Virus record (IMG/VR): IMGVR_UViG_3300042891_000377
Span: 40,172-104,171 of that record
Length of the DNA stretch: 64,000 nucleotides
From: a virus
Reading direction: 5' to 3' (one strand)
The notes beneath the pieces were generated by a model, which was given only the letters and a program-made list of their open reading frames with translations, was not told the DNA's origin and did no database searches. This document shows, one piece after another, positions 54,147 to 62,656 of this stretch (position 1 is the stretch's first letter; each line of letters starts with the position of its first letter). Position numbers and translations under genes: made by a program.

Positions 54147-55747
54147 GAAACAAAATTGAAAGAATAACTATTGTAGGAGGCGGCAGTTCGGGATGGATGA
54201 CAGCGGCTGCTATATCAAAACAATTACCACACGTTAAACTTACTCTAATCGAGTCGCCCAATATCCCAACAATTGGAGTAGGCGAAAGTACAATCGGACA
54301 GATAAACGAATTCCTTCACTATCTTGGTCTTAAAGATGAAGATTGGATGAAGCACTGTAACGCAACATATAAGACATCAATTAAGTTTATCGATTTTAGA
54401 GAAAACCCAACAGAAAAGCCACACGTATTTCATTACCCGTTTGGTAGATATGACTTTACTGATAAGCCCAGAGGTCTAATGGAATGGTTTATTGGTGCCG
54501 CAACACTACCTAATATTGATCCATATTCATTTGCAGAATTTTATCACGATCAGGTTATAATGACTGATGCAAATAAAATGACAAAGAATGAGGATCATCT
54601 AATACGTGGATTTAATTTTAAATCCGACACAGCATATCATATGGATGCAACTCTATTTGGTAATTATCTACGTGACCATTTATGTTTGCCGGTGGGTATG
54701 ACACATATTCTAGATAACGTGTTAACCGCAACAATGGATGCAAAAGGACACATTGATACTATTGTAACTGAAAAGAATGGTGAGCTAACAGCAGATTTGT
54801 TTATTGACTGTACGGGTTTTAGATCACTATTACTTGAACAAACATTAAAAGTTCCATTCATATCATTCCATGACACACTATTAAATGATAGCGCAGTAGC
54901 AGGTGTTATTCCATATATCGATAAAGATAAAGAAATGGAGTGCGTTACAAGTTGTACTGCAATTGAAGCAGGATGGGTTTGGAATATCCCTTTGTGGGAT
55001 AGACTTGGCACGGGGTATGTTTACTCAAGTAAATTTGCAACAAAAGAACAAGCAGAAGAACAATTTAAAAATCATTTAAAATCTAATAGAATGACAGTAC
55101 AAGATGTTGCACGTGTTGACGCAATGGAAGTTCGACATATTGCTATTAAACATGGTGTACATGAACGTACCTGGGAAAAGAATGTTATTGGTATAGGTCT
55201 ATCAAATGGATTCATTGAGCCACTTGAATCAACTGGTTTAATGCTTACACATGAATGTATTATTAAGATGGTAAATCTACTCAAAATGCGCAATGGCAGA
55301 GTTACGCGGTTTGATGTTGATGCATTTAATTTTGCATTTCGTGAACAAATTACAGGATTTAAAGACTTTATCAGTCAGCACTATGCCTTGTCTATGCGTA
55401 ATGATAGTGCATACTGGAATCATGTTAGTGAAGAAACTACATATTCACAACAGATGTATGATTTTAAAGCTGGCGTATTAGGTTCATACAATGATATTGC
55501 ATATCGACTTCATAGGTCGCGTGTAGTAGGCAACGACATGGGCGGAATAGCATATATCATTGCAGGCATGGGGCACAACGTTATTGATAGTAGCAGAGTA
55601 GATTTTAATAATAATCAGTACAGCGAACCCGTTGATATGGCTACTAATACATGGAACACATGGCGCGAACACCGAGCACAAACTGTTAAAGTTGTCGATG
55701 CATTACCTACACATTACGCATTTCTAAAAAGCACAATATATAAATGA
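54143..55747 (+). CDS. FAD-dependent tryptophan halogenase family protein
   Basis: 534 aa. FAD-binding GGGSSGW at residues 12-18, VGESTIGQINEFL, the Lys77 equivalent of the catalytic lysine (ATYKTSIKF), and the halogenase signature WVWNIP near residue 274. The family uses FADH2, O2 and halide to chlorinate or brominate aromatic rings. No flavin reductase is encoded nearby. Coupled to an unknown protein upstream and a DUF2061 membrane protein downstream. Related genes are known in marine cyanophages; the true substrate in phages is unknown to me. Confidence 0.9.
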   Translation: MRNKIERITIVGGGSSGWMTAAAISKQLPHVKLTLIESPNIPTIGVGESTIGQINEFLHYLGLKDEDWMKHCNATYKTSIKFIDFRENPTEKPHVFHYPFGRYDFTDKPRGLMEWFIGAATLPNIDPYSFAEFYHDQVIMTDANKMTKNEDHLIRGFNFKSDTAYHMDATLFGNYLRDHLCLPVGMTHILDNVLTATMDAKGHIDTIVTEKNGELTADLFIDCTGFRSLLLEQTLKVPFISFHDTLLNDSAVAGVIPYIDKDKEMECVTSCTAIEAGWVWNIPLWDRLGTGYVYSSKFATKEQAEEQFKNHLKSNRMTVQDVARVDAMEVRHIAIKHGVHERTWEKNVIGIGLSNGFIEPLESTGLMLTHECIIKMVNLLKMRNGRVTRFDVDAFNFAFREQITGFKDFISQHYALSMRNDSAYWNHVSEETTYSQQMYDFKAGVLGSYNDIAYRLHRSRVVGNDMGGIAYIIAGMGHNVIDSSRVDFNNNQYSEPVDMATNTWNTWREHRAQTVKVVDALPTHYAFLKSTIYK

Positions 55748-55920
55748 CAGAAACACATATACGAACCCTTGCTCGCACACTAAGTTATCGATTTGCGGCT
55801 GCGGCAATTACAGCATTGTGGACAGGACTCGGGCAAGCAATTGCAATTCATATAGTGTTAGCGGCACTTCATTACGTAATGGAACGTATATGGTTACAGA
55901 TCAACTGGGGCAAATCTTAG
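55744..55920 (+). CDS. DUF2061-like small membrane protein
   Basis: 58 aa. RTLARTLSYRFAAAAITALW, then HIVLAALHYVMERIWLQINW, matches the two-helix DUF2061 pattern (TxSYR..ALHYxxERIW). ATGA overlap with the halogenase stop. Function of the family unknown. Confidence 0.72.
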   Translation: MTETHIRTLARTLSYRFAAAAITALWTGLGQAIAIHIVLAALHYVMERIWLQINWGKS

Positions 55921-55921
55921 G

Positions 55922-55950
55922 TTGACAAGATGGCAAAATGGCTGTATAAT
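55922..55950 (+). promoter_or_regulatory. Promoter of the DNA ligase gene
   Basis: TTGACA-17 nt-TATAAT, with GGCAAAATGGCTG spacer end similar to the cassettes. Confidence 0.86.
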
Positions 55951-55980
55951 ACACTTATAAATTAATAAATGAGTGTATAC

Positions 55981-57315
55981 ATGATAAACGCTATTTTAGA
56001 AGAAGTCGCAAACGAACCCAGTAAGAATGCAAAAATTGCCATCCTTACCAAGCACAAAGACAATAAAGAATTACAGGAAGTTGTTCGTCTTGCATATGAC
56101 CCAACTGTAAACTTCTTCATTAAAAAAATTCCCCCGTACGAAACTAAAATGCGCATTGACTTCATGACTATGTCAGAAGCATTTTCGTTATTAGAAATGT
56201 TAAGCACACGCCAAGTTACTGGCACTGCTGGTATTAATCAGCTTAAACTTATACTAGAATGTGTGTCAGCAGACAATGCAAAAGTAATTGCTAAAATTGT
56301 AGACCGTGACCTACGTGCTGGCTTTGGTGAATCGACTGCAAACAAAGTATGGAAGAATTTAATTCCAGAGTTTCCATACATGCGTTGCGCACTGCCAAAG
56401 GCCGCTAAGTTAGATGAGTTTAGTTGGACTAGTGGTGTGTTTAGTCAGCTTAAAGCAGATGGTATGTTTGCCAATGTAAATCACACAGCAGATGGTGAAG
56501 TACAAATTCTAAGTCGTGCGGGTTCATTGTTTCCACCGCAACACTTTGCACACTTAATTGCTGACGTACAAAAAACATTTCCAATTGGTACACAATCACA
56601 CGGCGAATTGCTAATTAAACGTGATGGTGTTGTGCTACCACGTCAAATTGGTAATGGTATCTTAAACAAGGTGCAAAAAGGTGGCGATATTGAATCAAAT
56701 GATGAGATTGTATACCTAGTATGGGATCAAATTGCCCTAACTTCGGTAGTTTCTAAAGGTACTTACAATGTACCTTATCAACTTCGCTTTGCTGAATTAG
56801 CGGCACAAACGATGAAAGCAGAATGTATTGAACTTATCGAAACACGCATTGTACACACAATGGAAGAAGCACTTGCTCACTATCGTGAAATGTTAGATGC
56901 AGGTATGGAAGGCACTATTATTAAAAATGCCCTAGGTATTTGGAAAGATACTACTAGCAAAGACCAAGTCAAGATGAAACTTGATATCGATGTTGATTTG
57001 GTTATAATGGGATTTAATGCCGGCAATGGTAAAAACGAAGCAACATTTGGTTCTATTGTTTGTCAATCAAGCGATGGCTTACTTGAAGTAAACATCAGTG
57101 GCTTTACAGACGAAGTGCGTTTAGAAGTGCATAACAATCGCGATCGACTACTTGGTACAATTGTCACAGTTAAAGGTAACAGTATTATGCCACCAACAGG
57201 TAATAACACAAAATACTCATTGTTCCTTCCACGCTTTGCTGAATTTAGAACAGACAAAACAGTAGCAGATGACTTAGCCAAGGTTATCGAACAGTTTGAC
57301 AATGCTATTAAATGA
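55981..57315 (+). CDS. T4-type ATP-dependent DNA ligase
   Basis: 444 aa from ATG 55981 (an in-frame ATG lies at 55969; the T4 ligase N terminus favours 55981). The adenylated lysine is in QLKADGMFANV (KxDG, about residue 158, close to Lys159 of T4 ligase). Further motifs: SRAGSLFPPQ, HGELLI, EGTIIKN and VKMKLDIDVDLVI. It seals nicks during replication and repair. Length and order match T4 gp30 rather than bacterial NAD ligases. Confidence 0.95.
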   Translation: MINAILEEVANEPSKNAKIAILTKHKDNKELQEVVRLAYDPTVNFFIKKIPPYETKMRIDFMTMSEAFSLLEMLSTRQVTGTAGINQLKLILECVSADNAKVIAKIVDRDLRAGFGESTANKVWKNLIPEFPYMRCALPKAAKLDEFSWTSGVFSQLKADGMFANVNHTADGEVQILSRAGSLFPPQHFAHLIADVQKTFPIGTQSHGELLIKRDGVVLPRQIGNGILNKVQKGGDIESNDEIVYLVWDQIALTSVVSKGTYNVPYQLRFAELAAQTMKAECIELIETRIVHTMEEALAHYREMLDAGMEGTIIKNALGIWKDTTSKDQVKMKLDIDVDLVIMGFNAGNGKNEATFGSIVCQSSDGLLEVNISGFTDEVRLEVHNNRDRLLGTIVTVKGNSIMPPTGNNTKYSLFLPRFAEFRTDKTVADDLAKVIEQFDNAIK

Positions 57316-57350
57316 TAGTAAAATTAATAAACTGGTTAAGGATATTATTA

Positions 57351-57608
57351 ATGACAAAAAACTATAAGTTAGCACAGGAAGCTAACAAAGGCACTGTCTA
57401 CGGTGCTATGTTAGAAATTACTAAGAATCCACGATTATGGCGTTCAAGTCCTGTTGGTCGCGAGTATTGCCATCTTACAGAAGAAGGCCGAGAAGTTATC
57501 GCAGATCTAATGCAGGACCTACTACGTACTGTAGATGTATTAGAAAAGAAAGCCATAGATCAACGTGCTAAAGAAATTACATTTGACATTTTGAAAGGTA
57601 AAGAATAA
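57351..57608 (+). CDS. Small hypothetical protein
   Basis: 85 aa from ATG 57351, which has AAGGAT 8 nt upstream; an ATG at 57312 overlapping the ligase stop would add 13 residues. Soluble, helical (EEGREVIADLMQDLLRTVDV). Co-transcribed with the ligase. Function unknown. Confidence 0.6.
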   Translation: MTKNYKLAQEANKGTVYGAMLEITKNPRLWRSSPVGREYCHLTEEGREVIADLMQDLLRTVDVLEKKAIDQRAKEITFDILKGKE

Positions 57609-57661
57609 TGTTATTGGCCTGGGGCATGGACGCATTTACTGAATCAATAGAAAGGAATCGT

Positions 57662-57937
57662 ATGATACTGACTAAAGAAGAACTGTTAGAAACATTAAGA
57701 TATAAAGAATGTGAAATAACTTTTACCAAAGTAAATGGTGAAGTGCGTACTATGCCCTGTACCCTTAGAGCAGATATTGTGCCTGCGTACGAGCGTAAAA
57801 CACCGGTTAAAGAAGCCACAGATAAGGAAAAGGCTACTATAAGCGTGTGGTGTACAGATAAAGGTGCGTGGCGTAGTTTCCGTGTGGATAGTGTTACTGA
57901 TATCAAAATTAAATACGAATTACATGATTTTAACTAA
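57662..57937 (+). CDS. DUF2693-like SH3-type small protein
   Basis: 91 aa from ATG 57662 (AAAGGAATCGT upstream); an ATG at 57608 overlapping the preceding stop would add 18 residues. LLETLRYKECEITFTKVNGE.. and GAWRSFRVDSVTDIKI resemble the phage DUF2693 family (WYL-like small beta domain). Function unknown. Confidence 0.65.
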   Translation: MILTKEELLETLRYKECEITFTKVNGEVRTMPCTLRADIVPAYERKTPVKEATDKEKATISVWCTDKGAWRSFRVDSVTDIKIKYELHDFN

Positions 57938-57943
57938 AAGTGG

Positions 57944-57972
57944 TTGACAAAATCATTAACTGAGTATATAAT
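57944..57972 (+). promoter_or_regulatory. Sigma70-type promoter
   Basis: TTGACA-17 nt-TATAAT; same ACTGAG-TA before the -10 as at 40830. Confidence 0.86.
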
Positions 57973-57979
57973 ATACACA

Positions 57980-57996
57980 TGCTTAGAAATTAAGCA
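57980..57996 (+). promoter_or_regulatory. 5'-end stem-loop of the winged-helix gene mRNA
   Basis: TGCTTA-GAAAT-TAAGCA begins at about the predicted transcription start and is followed by ATATATATTTTTTT. It could protect the 5' end of the message or act as an early terminator. The ribosome site AAGGAAA lies about 30 nt further on. Confidence 0.5.
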
Positions 57997-58032
57997 ATAT
58001 ATATTTTTTTAATCTTTATAAGGAAATAACTA

Positions 58033-58281
58033 ATGGCAAATTTAGCTAAAGTAACAAATCAAGTAGCATTCTTAGAAAAATACCTACGTGGTACAGGTAA
58101 AACTTTAACTGCGGCTCAAGCAGCAGCTAACTACGGTATCAAAAACTTACCAGCTCGTATGTCAGAGTTCCGTAAATGTGGTTTAGTAGTTAAAACAGAA
58201 GTAAACACCACAGGCAAAACTGCTTACGCTGTTACTGCTCGTGATGTTAATGGTTCACGTGCTCGTGCATTCATTGCTTAA
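58033..58281 (+). CDS. Small winged-helix-like DNA-binding protein
   Basis: 82 aa. LTAAQAAANYGIKNLPARMS forms a helix-turn-helix, followed by EFRKCGLVVKTEVNTTGKTA as a beta wing. Codon use is even and host-like (GCT, CGT, AAA), with a strong ribosome site, a separate promoter and a terminator, so it may be abundant. Similar single-domain proteins are common in T4-like cyanophages, from memory. Possible regulator or DNA-coating protein. Confidence 0.7.
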   Translation: MANLAKVTNQVAFLEKYLRGTGKTLTAAQAAANYGIKNLPARMSEFRKCGLVVKTEVNTTGKTAYAVTARDVNGSRARAFIA

Positions 58282-58305
58282 TTAGCAGTAAGTCTACAGA
58301 CCCAC

Positions 58306-58333
58306 AAAAAAGCCGCTTAACGCGGCTTTTTTA
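58306..58333. terminator. Bidirectional terminator
   Basis: AAAAAAGCCGC-TTAAC-GCGGCTTTTTT between convergent genes. Confidence 0.92.
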
Positions 58334-58334
58334 T

Positions 58335-58733
58335 TTAAGATGACGAATACGGTGTCCACCAATCATCAAAGTTTTCAGGGTCTACCATAGATATAACTTC
58401 AGTTAATGATTTACTAGTATCATTAATAGATACTTCGTATATAATATTATTATTTTGACAATATTCTACTACGCTAGGATCTGAACATACTGATACTACA
58501 TTCACTGGATTGTTACTTAAATACGAATCTAATGTTTCTCGATTTTCAAAATAACAAATAATTACTTTTGGATTTGCTGTCTCGCCTTTATCAGCAATTT
58601 GTATTAACCCACCGTCTGATATACTTTTGATAAGGTCAATTGCAAGCACAGTAGCACTAACATAGTCACTATGTGTTTCCCATTCAAGTACTTCAACTGG
58701 TCTAGTTGATTTGTAGTAGATATATGCTGCCAT
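58335..58733 (-). CDS. Hypothetical protein
   Basis: 132 aa, MAAYIYYKSTRPVEVLEWET, acidic, alpha/beta pattern (NPKVIICYFENRETLDSYLS, VNVVSVCSDPSVVEYCQNNN). Lone minus-strand gene between promoters of plus-strand genes. Not recognised. Confidence 0.6.
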   Translation of the reverse strand: MAAYIYYKSTRPVEVLEWETHSDYVSATVLAIDLIKSISDGGLIQIADKGETANPKVIICYFENRETLDSYLSNNPVNVVSVCSDPSVVEYCQNNNIIYEVSINDTSKSLTEVISMVDPENFDDWWTPYSSS

Positions 58734-58768
58734 ATTAAAAATTCCTATTTTAATTATTTATCTTTTGC

Positions 58769-58797
58769 TTGACTTTTGATTAAATTCATAGTATAAT
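58769..58797 (+). promoter_or_regulatory. Sigma70-type promoter
   Basis: TTGACT-17 nt-TATAAT. Confidence 0.84.
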
Positions 58798-58828
58798 ACA
58801 CTTGTTTTAAACATTAGAGAAAGCGTAT

Positions 58829-59398
58829 ATGATTAAACGTGGCCTAATTTACTTTATTATTGCAGGTGTACTGTACATATTATTTGTGCAGGATCAGCGC
58901 ATGGATGAAATGGAAGAACATGTATTTGAAATACATGATGATGTTGAAATAATTAAAGAAGCAGTACTCGAACGTAGTGCAGGACGAGTCAAATATACAC
59001 CACGAGAGTTTGAATGTTTGGTTCGTAATATATACTATGAAGCCGGTGTTGAAAGTGACCTAGGCAAGTATGCAGTTGCGCAGGTAACACTCAATCGTAA
59101 GAAGTCGGGTTATTGGGGCAAGAATATATGCAACGTTGTATATTCAAAAGCACAGTTTTCGTGGACTAAAGTTAAAGAACGTGCTTGGTCCAAACCCAAA
59201 GATGCAACTTGGACTCGCAGTAGAGAAATCGCTAGTCAAGTATTAAACAATGGAGTTAGAGTTACGCCATTGAAGAAAGCCTTATTCTACCACGCAGACT
59301 ATGTTAGACCAGACTGGCGTGACAGAGATAAAAGAGTAGCAAAGATAGGGCAACACATTTTTTATACACAGGCAAAAGGAAATTCAATTAAACTATGA
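58829..59398 (+). CDS. SleB-like cell wall hydrolase with N-terminal membrane anchor
   Basis: 189 aa. GLIYFIIAGVLYILFV is a membrane segment or signal anchor, then a short helical linker. From residue 68: FECLVRNIYYEAGVESDLGK, AVAQVTLNRKKSGYWG, YSKAQFSW, the Hydrolase_2/SleB fold with the catalytic Glu in YYEAG. The family cleaves peptidoglycan as a lytic transglycosylase or amidase. A signal-anchor endolysin is the likely role. Overlaps the next gene by 4 nt. Confidence 0.88.
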   Translation: MIKRGLIYFIIAGVLYILFVQDQRMDEMEEHVFEIHDDVEIIKEAVLERSAGRVKYTPREFECLVRNIYYEAGVESDLGKYAVAQVTLNRKKSGYWGKNICNVVYSKAQFSWTKVKERAWSKPKDATWTRSREIASQVLNNGVRVTPLKKALFYHADYVRPDWRDRDKRVAKIGQHIFYTQAKGNSIKL

Positions 59399-59832
59399 AA
59401 TACTTCAGTTACGGAATGAATACTAATCTAGCACAAATGGCTCGTCGTTGCCCGCAGGCAGTGAGTTTAGGTGCCGCTGTATTACCAGGGTTTCGCTTTG
59501 AATTTAAATCTTTTGCTACTGTGGTAGCTGATTATACCTGTGATACGGTTGGTGTAGTTTGGGAAATATCAGATGACTGCGAAGATGCCTTAGATATATT
59601 AGAAGGGTTTCCAGTATATTATACCAAACAAATAGTCACAGTGTTAATTGATGGCACGCCCCATACTGCAATGACATACCTAATGTATCCAGATGAGCAA
59701 CTTAGCCTACCAAGTAACAGTTATTATAACATGGTAGCAGATGGTTATGAGGACCATGGCATTAGTTTGGTCCAACTCGAAGATGCTGTTGACCGTGTTC
59801 ACGAGATGTATGGTGCGGCATACTGTAGTTGA
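59395..59832 (+). CDS. Gamma-glutamylcyclotransferase-like protein
   Basis: 145 aa. KYFSYGMNTNLAQMARRCP is the YGSN-like substrate loop, followed by GFRFEFKSFATVVADYTCDT and LDILEGFPVYYTKQIV, where the Glu of LEGFP corresponds to the catalytic Glu. These small enzymes cleave gamma-glutamyl amides to 5-oxoproline and appear in many phages. Coupled to the endolysin-like gene. Confidence 0.85.
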   Translation: MKYFSYGMNTNLAQMARRCPQAVSLGAAVLPGFRFEFKSFATVVADYTCDTVGVVWEISDDCEDALDILEGFPVYYTKQIVTVLIDGTPHTAMTYLMYPDEQLSLPSNSYYNMVADGYEDHGISLVQLEDAVDRVHEMYGAAYCS

Positions 59833-59857
59833 CAGCAGAGGCTTTTTAGTGTATAAT
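59829..59857 (+). promoter_or_regulatory. Sigma70-type promoter
   Basis: TTGACA-17 nt-TATAAT, overlapping the end of the preceding gene. Confidence 0.84.
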
Positions 59858-59889
59858 GTAATACATATACTAGCGCAATAGGAAATAAA

Positions 59890-60054
59890 ATGATTGATAA
59901 CACAAAATTTATTGGTATGAAGTCGGTTGATGTGTTTAATTTATTACCCGAATATACTCCACTTGCAAAAGAATACTTAGTTAACAACTTCACAATTGAA
60001 TCACTAACAGAACGTGCTATCTTAGATCAACAAGCACACATTCATTTCGAATAA
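59890..60054 (+). CDS. 54-aa hypothetical protein
   Basis: MIDNTKFIGMKSVDVFNLLP and further helices ending HIHFE. ATAGGAAAT upstream, own promoter, and the next gene starts 11 nt later after AAGGAG. Function unknown. Confidence 0.6.
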   Translation: MIDNTKFIGMKSVDVFNLLPEYTPLAKEYLVNNFTIESLTERAILDQQAHIHFE

Positions 60055-60065
60055 GGAGCACGACT

Positions 60066-60770
60066 ATGGCAACTGAGCAAGAAAAAGAAGAGTTATTGCA
60101 GACACTTAAATTTACTCCACGTACCTATCGTGTGGAAATTTGGGGCCGTGGGGGTGAAATTTACTGGGGTAAAGTCGACCGTAAGATCTACGATTTCTTT
60201 AAAGATAAAGAGATTGATATCGAACAGTATGCTGGTAGTTGGGAAGAACGTATGTGGGATGATGTCCCATTTGATATGCGCCCATTTGACCCAGGCAGTC
60301 CATACGAATGTGATGATGTACATACCAGTGGTGCTACATTTGATGACTCTAGTACCATTGTAGTCTATGATGAAACTGGTACTGAAATTTGGACTAGTCC
60401 ATTAGGTGGGGTATTAAGTGACAATGGTGCAGCATATGATTGTGTTGATGAAAAGTATATCAGTGACTATCCAGATGGTACTGTGGTATTTTATGGTGCT
60501 CAAGGTGAAAAGGGTACGTTCTTCGGCAATGATTTTGAAATTAAAGCCCCGTTTGATCCTAGCAAACTACGTGTATTTTATGAAGACATGGATGGTTGGG
60601 AAATTACCACTGGCGTGCAATACGACGGTGAAGACATCGACGGCAACGACTATGATACCAATGGCAAGTGGGGTGAGAACAAGTGGATCATTGTAGGCGG
60701 TGAACCAGTCTACCAAGGTGAAGAACGTGACGAAGATGATTATGAAGATGATTCCGAGGAGGAAAACTAA
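60066..60770 (+). CDS. Acidic hypothetical protein
   Basis: 234 aa, extremely acidic (Asp/Glu-rich, ending DEDDYEDDSEEEN). Mixed beta phrases (YRVEIWGRGGEIYWGKVDRK, GTEIWTSPLGGVLSDNGAAY). No membrane span. Such charge suggests DNA mimicry or binding of a basic partner, but no family is recognised. TAATG overlap with the next gene. Confidence 0.65.
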   Translation: MATEQEKEELLQTLKFTPRTYRVEIWGRGGEIYWGKVDRKIYDFFKDKEIDIEQYAGSWEERMWDDVPFDMRPFDPGSPYECDDVHTSGATFDDSSTIVVYDETGTEIWTSPLGGVLSDNGAAYDCVDEKYISDYPDGTVVFYGAQGEKGTFFGNDFEIKAPFDPSKLRVFYEDMDGWEITTGVQYDGEDIDGNDYDTNGKWGENKWIIVGGEPVYQGEERDEDDYEDDSEEEN

Positions 60771-60910
60771 TGTTATACTTGACACTAGCAGTAGTTGTAA
60801 TCGTAGCAATTGGTTGGGGATTGGTTTGTACAGTAGGCACTAACATCGGTGGCTGTTGTTCGGGCAACTGTAATCAAGGCCGTAACTGTGATTGCAAGGA
60901 TAAAATCTAG
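60770..60910 (+). CDS. 46-aa Cys-rich membrane peptide
   Basis: One hydrophobic helix (MLYLTLAVVVIVAIGWGLVC) followed by a short tail with five Cys (GGCCSGNCNQGRNCDCKD), a spacing that could bind a metal. Overlaps both neighbours (TAATG and TAGTG). Function unknown. Confidence 0.58.
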   Translation: MLYLTLAVVVIVAIGWGLVCTVGTNIGGCCSGNCNQGRNCDCKDKI

Positions 60911-61302
60911 TGGCAATAGTATACCCAGGTTATCATTCAACCCCTAATACAAGTAATATCACCTTAGGTAGTGGTGGCGCAGGGGCTAGTACTATTACTG
61001 TGACAGGCGCCGGCGGGGGAACTGGTAGTGTATTAATGTCTGGCGGCACAGGTACTACTTGGGCTAGCACTAGTGCTAAAACATCAATGCAGGGGCAACT
61101 AACCCTAGAAGGTGCTAATCCAGACATTATAATTGGCGATAAAAGTATGGTAACATGGATGCAGAAAGTAGAGCAACGTCTTAGCATACTTGAACCTAAA
61201 CCCGAATTGTTAGCCAAGTATGAAGCATTACAGCAGGCATTCGACCATTACAAAACACTTGAAGCATTACTGCACGGAACAGAGAACGATGCACAAGATT
61301 GA
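60910..61302 (+). CDS. Fibre-like/structural small protein
   Basis: 130 aa, GTG start. Gly/Thr/Ser-rich beta part (TLGSGGAGASTITVTGAGGG) and a helical C terminus (MQKVEQRLSILEPKPELLAK). Composition resembles the fibre block, but it sits among small genes. Function uncertain. Confidence 0.58.
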   Translation: MAIVYPGYHSTPNTSNITLGSGGAGASTITVTGAGGGTGSVLMSGGTGTTWASTSAKTSMQGQLTLEGANPDIIIGDKSMVTWMQKVEQRLSILEPKPELLAKYEALQQAFDHYKTLEALLHGTENDAQD

Positions 61303-61462
61303 TATACACAATTACACCCGCACTATAAGAATGTCGAAGTGGTGTCAAAAAAACTTAAATAACAATGAGTGGGATTTAAAACTGTTATCAATGAATCCAT
61401 TACATTACAAATTTGAATTTAAAGATCCACAGATACATTTAATGGCAGTACTAGCACACTAG
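61289..61462 (+). CDS. 57-aa hypothetical protein
   Basis: ATG 61289 overlaps the previous gene's end. MHKIDIHNYTRTIRMSKWCQ, then PLHYKFEFKDPQIHLMAVLA. The next gene follows after 7 nt. Not recognised. Confidence 0.5.
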   Translation: MHKIDIHNYTRTIRMSKWCQKNLNNNEWDLKLLSMNPLHYKFEFKDPQIHLMAVLAH

Positions 61463-61469
61463 GAATAAT

Positions 61470-62297
61470 ATGAGAAATTATTGGACAATTGGGAAGTTTG
61501 CGGATTGGCTTCGCGGCACAAAAAGTATCGACAGTGGCACAGGCGAAGAATGGAATGCTTGGACAAAGTTAGCCAAAACTACCCATCCATTTCGCTATTG
61601 GTTAGTAGAAACAGCATTGAGCCGGGCGCAAGATGTTTGGTGCTATATTCCAGAACGTATTAACGATGTACGCTACTACCTAAACAATCGCTACACTACT
61701 CGAACACACGCACTTACCAGCAGACTTAAACGTGGGCAATGGCACGAGTTTGAAGAACGCTTACTACATTCATCTTTTGACAGTTTTGTTGACTTTATCG
61801 AAATTGAAACAGCATGGAGTCATGTGTGTTGGGGCAGTAAAGAAGAACGTGCAAAATATCGTATGCCATGGTGGAGAGCACAGTGGTACACTCGTTGGTT
61901 TGCAGAGTGGCGCTGTCCAGAAGCATCTATTGCGCACTTAGAGTGGGAAATGACTCTTAAGTACAACGACGAATGGACAAAGAAGAAAGATCCATTATAC
62001 GGTAAACCCACACCGCAAGCAGAAGCCGCTAAAGAAAAATGGGAATTATACTACTGGTGGAAACATGTTCGTCCACAACGTGCTGATGCCTATGATTACT
62101 GTGGTTGGAATCAATACTGTGAAGATACTAGGGCCAAAGAAGGAGAAGATTGGCTCTTTGCCGAGGGAAGTAAAAAAGATAAAAAACGTAGCAGAGCTAT
62201 CTTAGCAGCAATGGATCGTCTTGAAAAGCAGTATGACGCAGAAGATGAAGAAATGTTAATTCGTTTAGTTAAATTAAGGAAATCGCTATGGACCTAA
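61470..62297 (+). CDS. Trp-rich hypothetical protein
   Basis: 275 aa with over 20 tryptophans (RMPWWRAQWYTRWFAEWRC, KWELYYWWKHVRPQ). Soluble, basic, helical C terminus (RSRAILAAMDRLEKQYDAED). I associate this type with conserved hypotheticals of large T4-like phages, without known function. Overlaps the next gene by 10 nt. Confidence 0.68.
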   Translation: MRNYWTIGKFADWLRGTKSIDSGTGEEWNAWTKLAKTTHPFRYWLVETALSRAQDVWCYIPERINDVRYYLNNRYTTRTHALTSRLKRGQWHEFEERLLHSSFDSFVDFIEIETAWSHVCWGSKEERAKYRMPWWRAQWYTRWFAEWRCPEASIAHLEWEMTLKYNDEWTKKKDPLYGKPTPQAEAAKEKWELYYWWKHVRPQRADAYDYCGWNQYCEDTRAKEGEDWLFAEGSKKDKKRSRAILAAMDRLEKQYDAEDEEMLIRLVKLRKSLWT

Positions 62298-62599
62298 TCA
62301 TAATGATATTTAATATATTATTGACAGCATACGTTACATTTTGTGTATTATTCACTACGTTCTTTGTTGTTAAATTTTATTCTAATTATAAAAAAGAAAT
62401 TGCTAAAATCAAACCTTCGAGTCAACTTGATATTTCAACAGTTAAATTAGTTAGTGTTGAAGTTGTAGCGGATCGTGTGATGATGTATGATGCTGTGACA
62501 CATGCATTTATCTGTCAAGCTGACACAGAAGAAGCACTTTGGGCCACAGCTGAAGCAATGTTTCCGGGCAAGTCATTACTGCGCTATATTAACACTTGA
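62288..62599 (+). CDS. Membrane-anchored hypothetical protein
   Basis: 103 aa. N-terminal hydrophobic helix (MIFNILLTAYVTFCVLFTTF) and a soluble alpha/beta tail (LVSVEVVADRVMMYDAVTHA). Translationally coupled to the Trp-rich gene. Function unknown. Confidence 0.62.
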   Translation: MDLIIMIFNILLTAYVTFCVLFTTFFVVKFYSNYKKEIAKIKPSSQLDISTVKLVSVEVVADRVMMYDAVTHAFICQADTEEALWATAEAMFPGKSLLRYINT

Positions 62600-62624
62600 C
62601 ATCTAACTGATTTTAGTGTATAAT
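62596..62624 (+). promoter_or_regulatory. Sigma70-type promoter
   Basis: TTGACA-17 nt-TATAAT, immediately after the preceding stop. Confidence 0.84.
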
Positions 62625-62656
62625 ACTTGTATTGATAATTAAGAAAGGTACTAATT

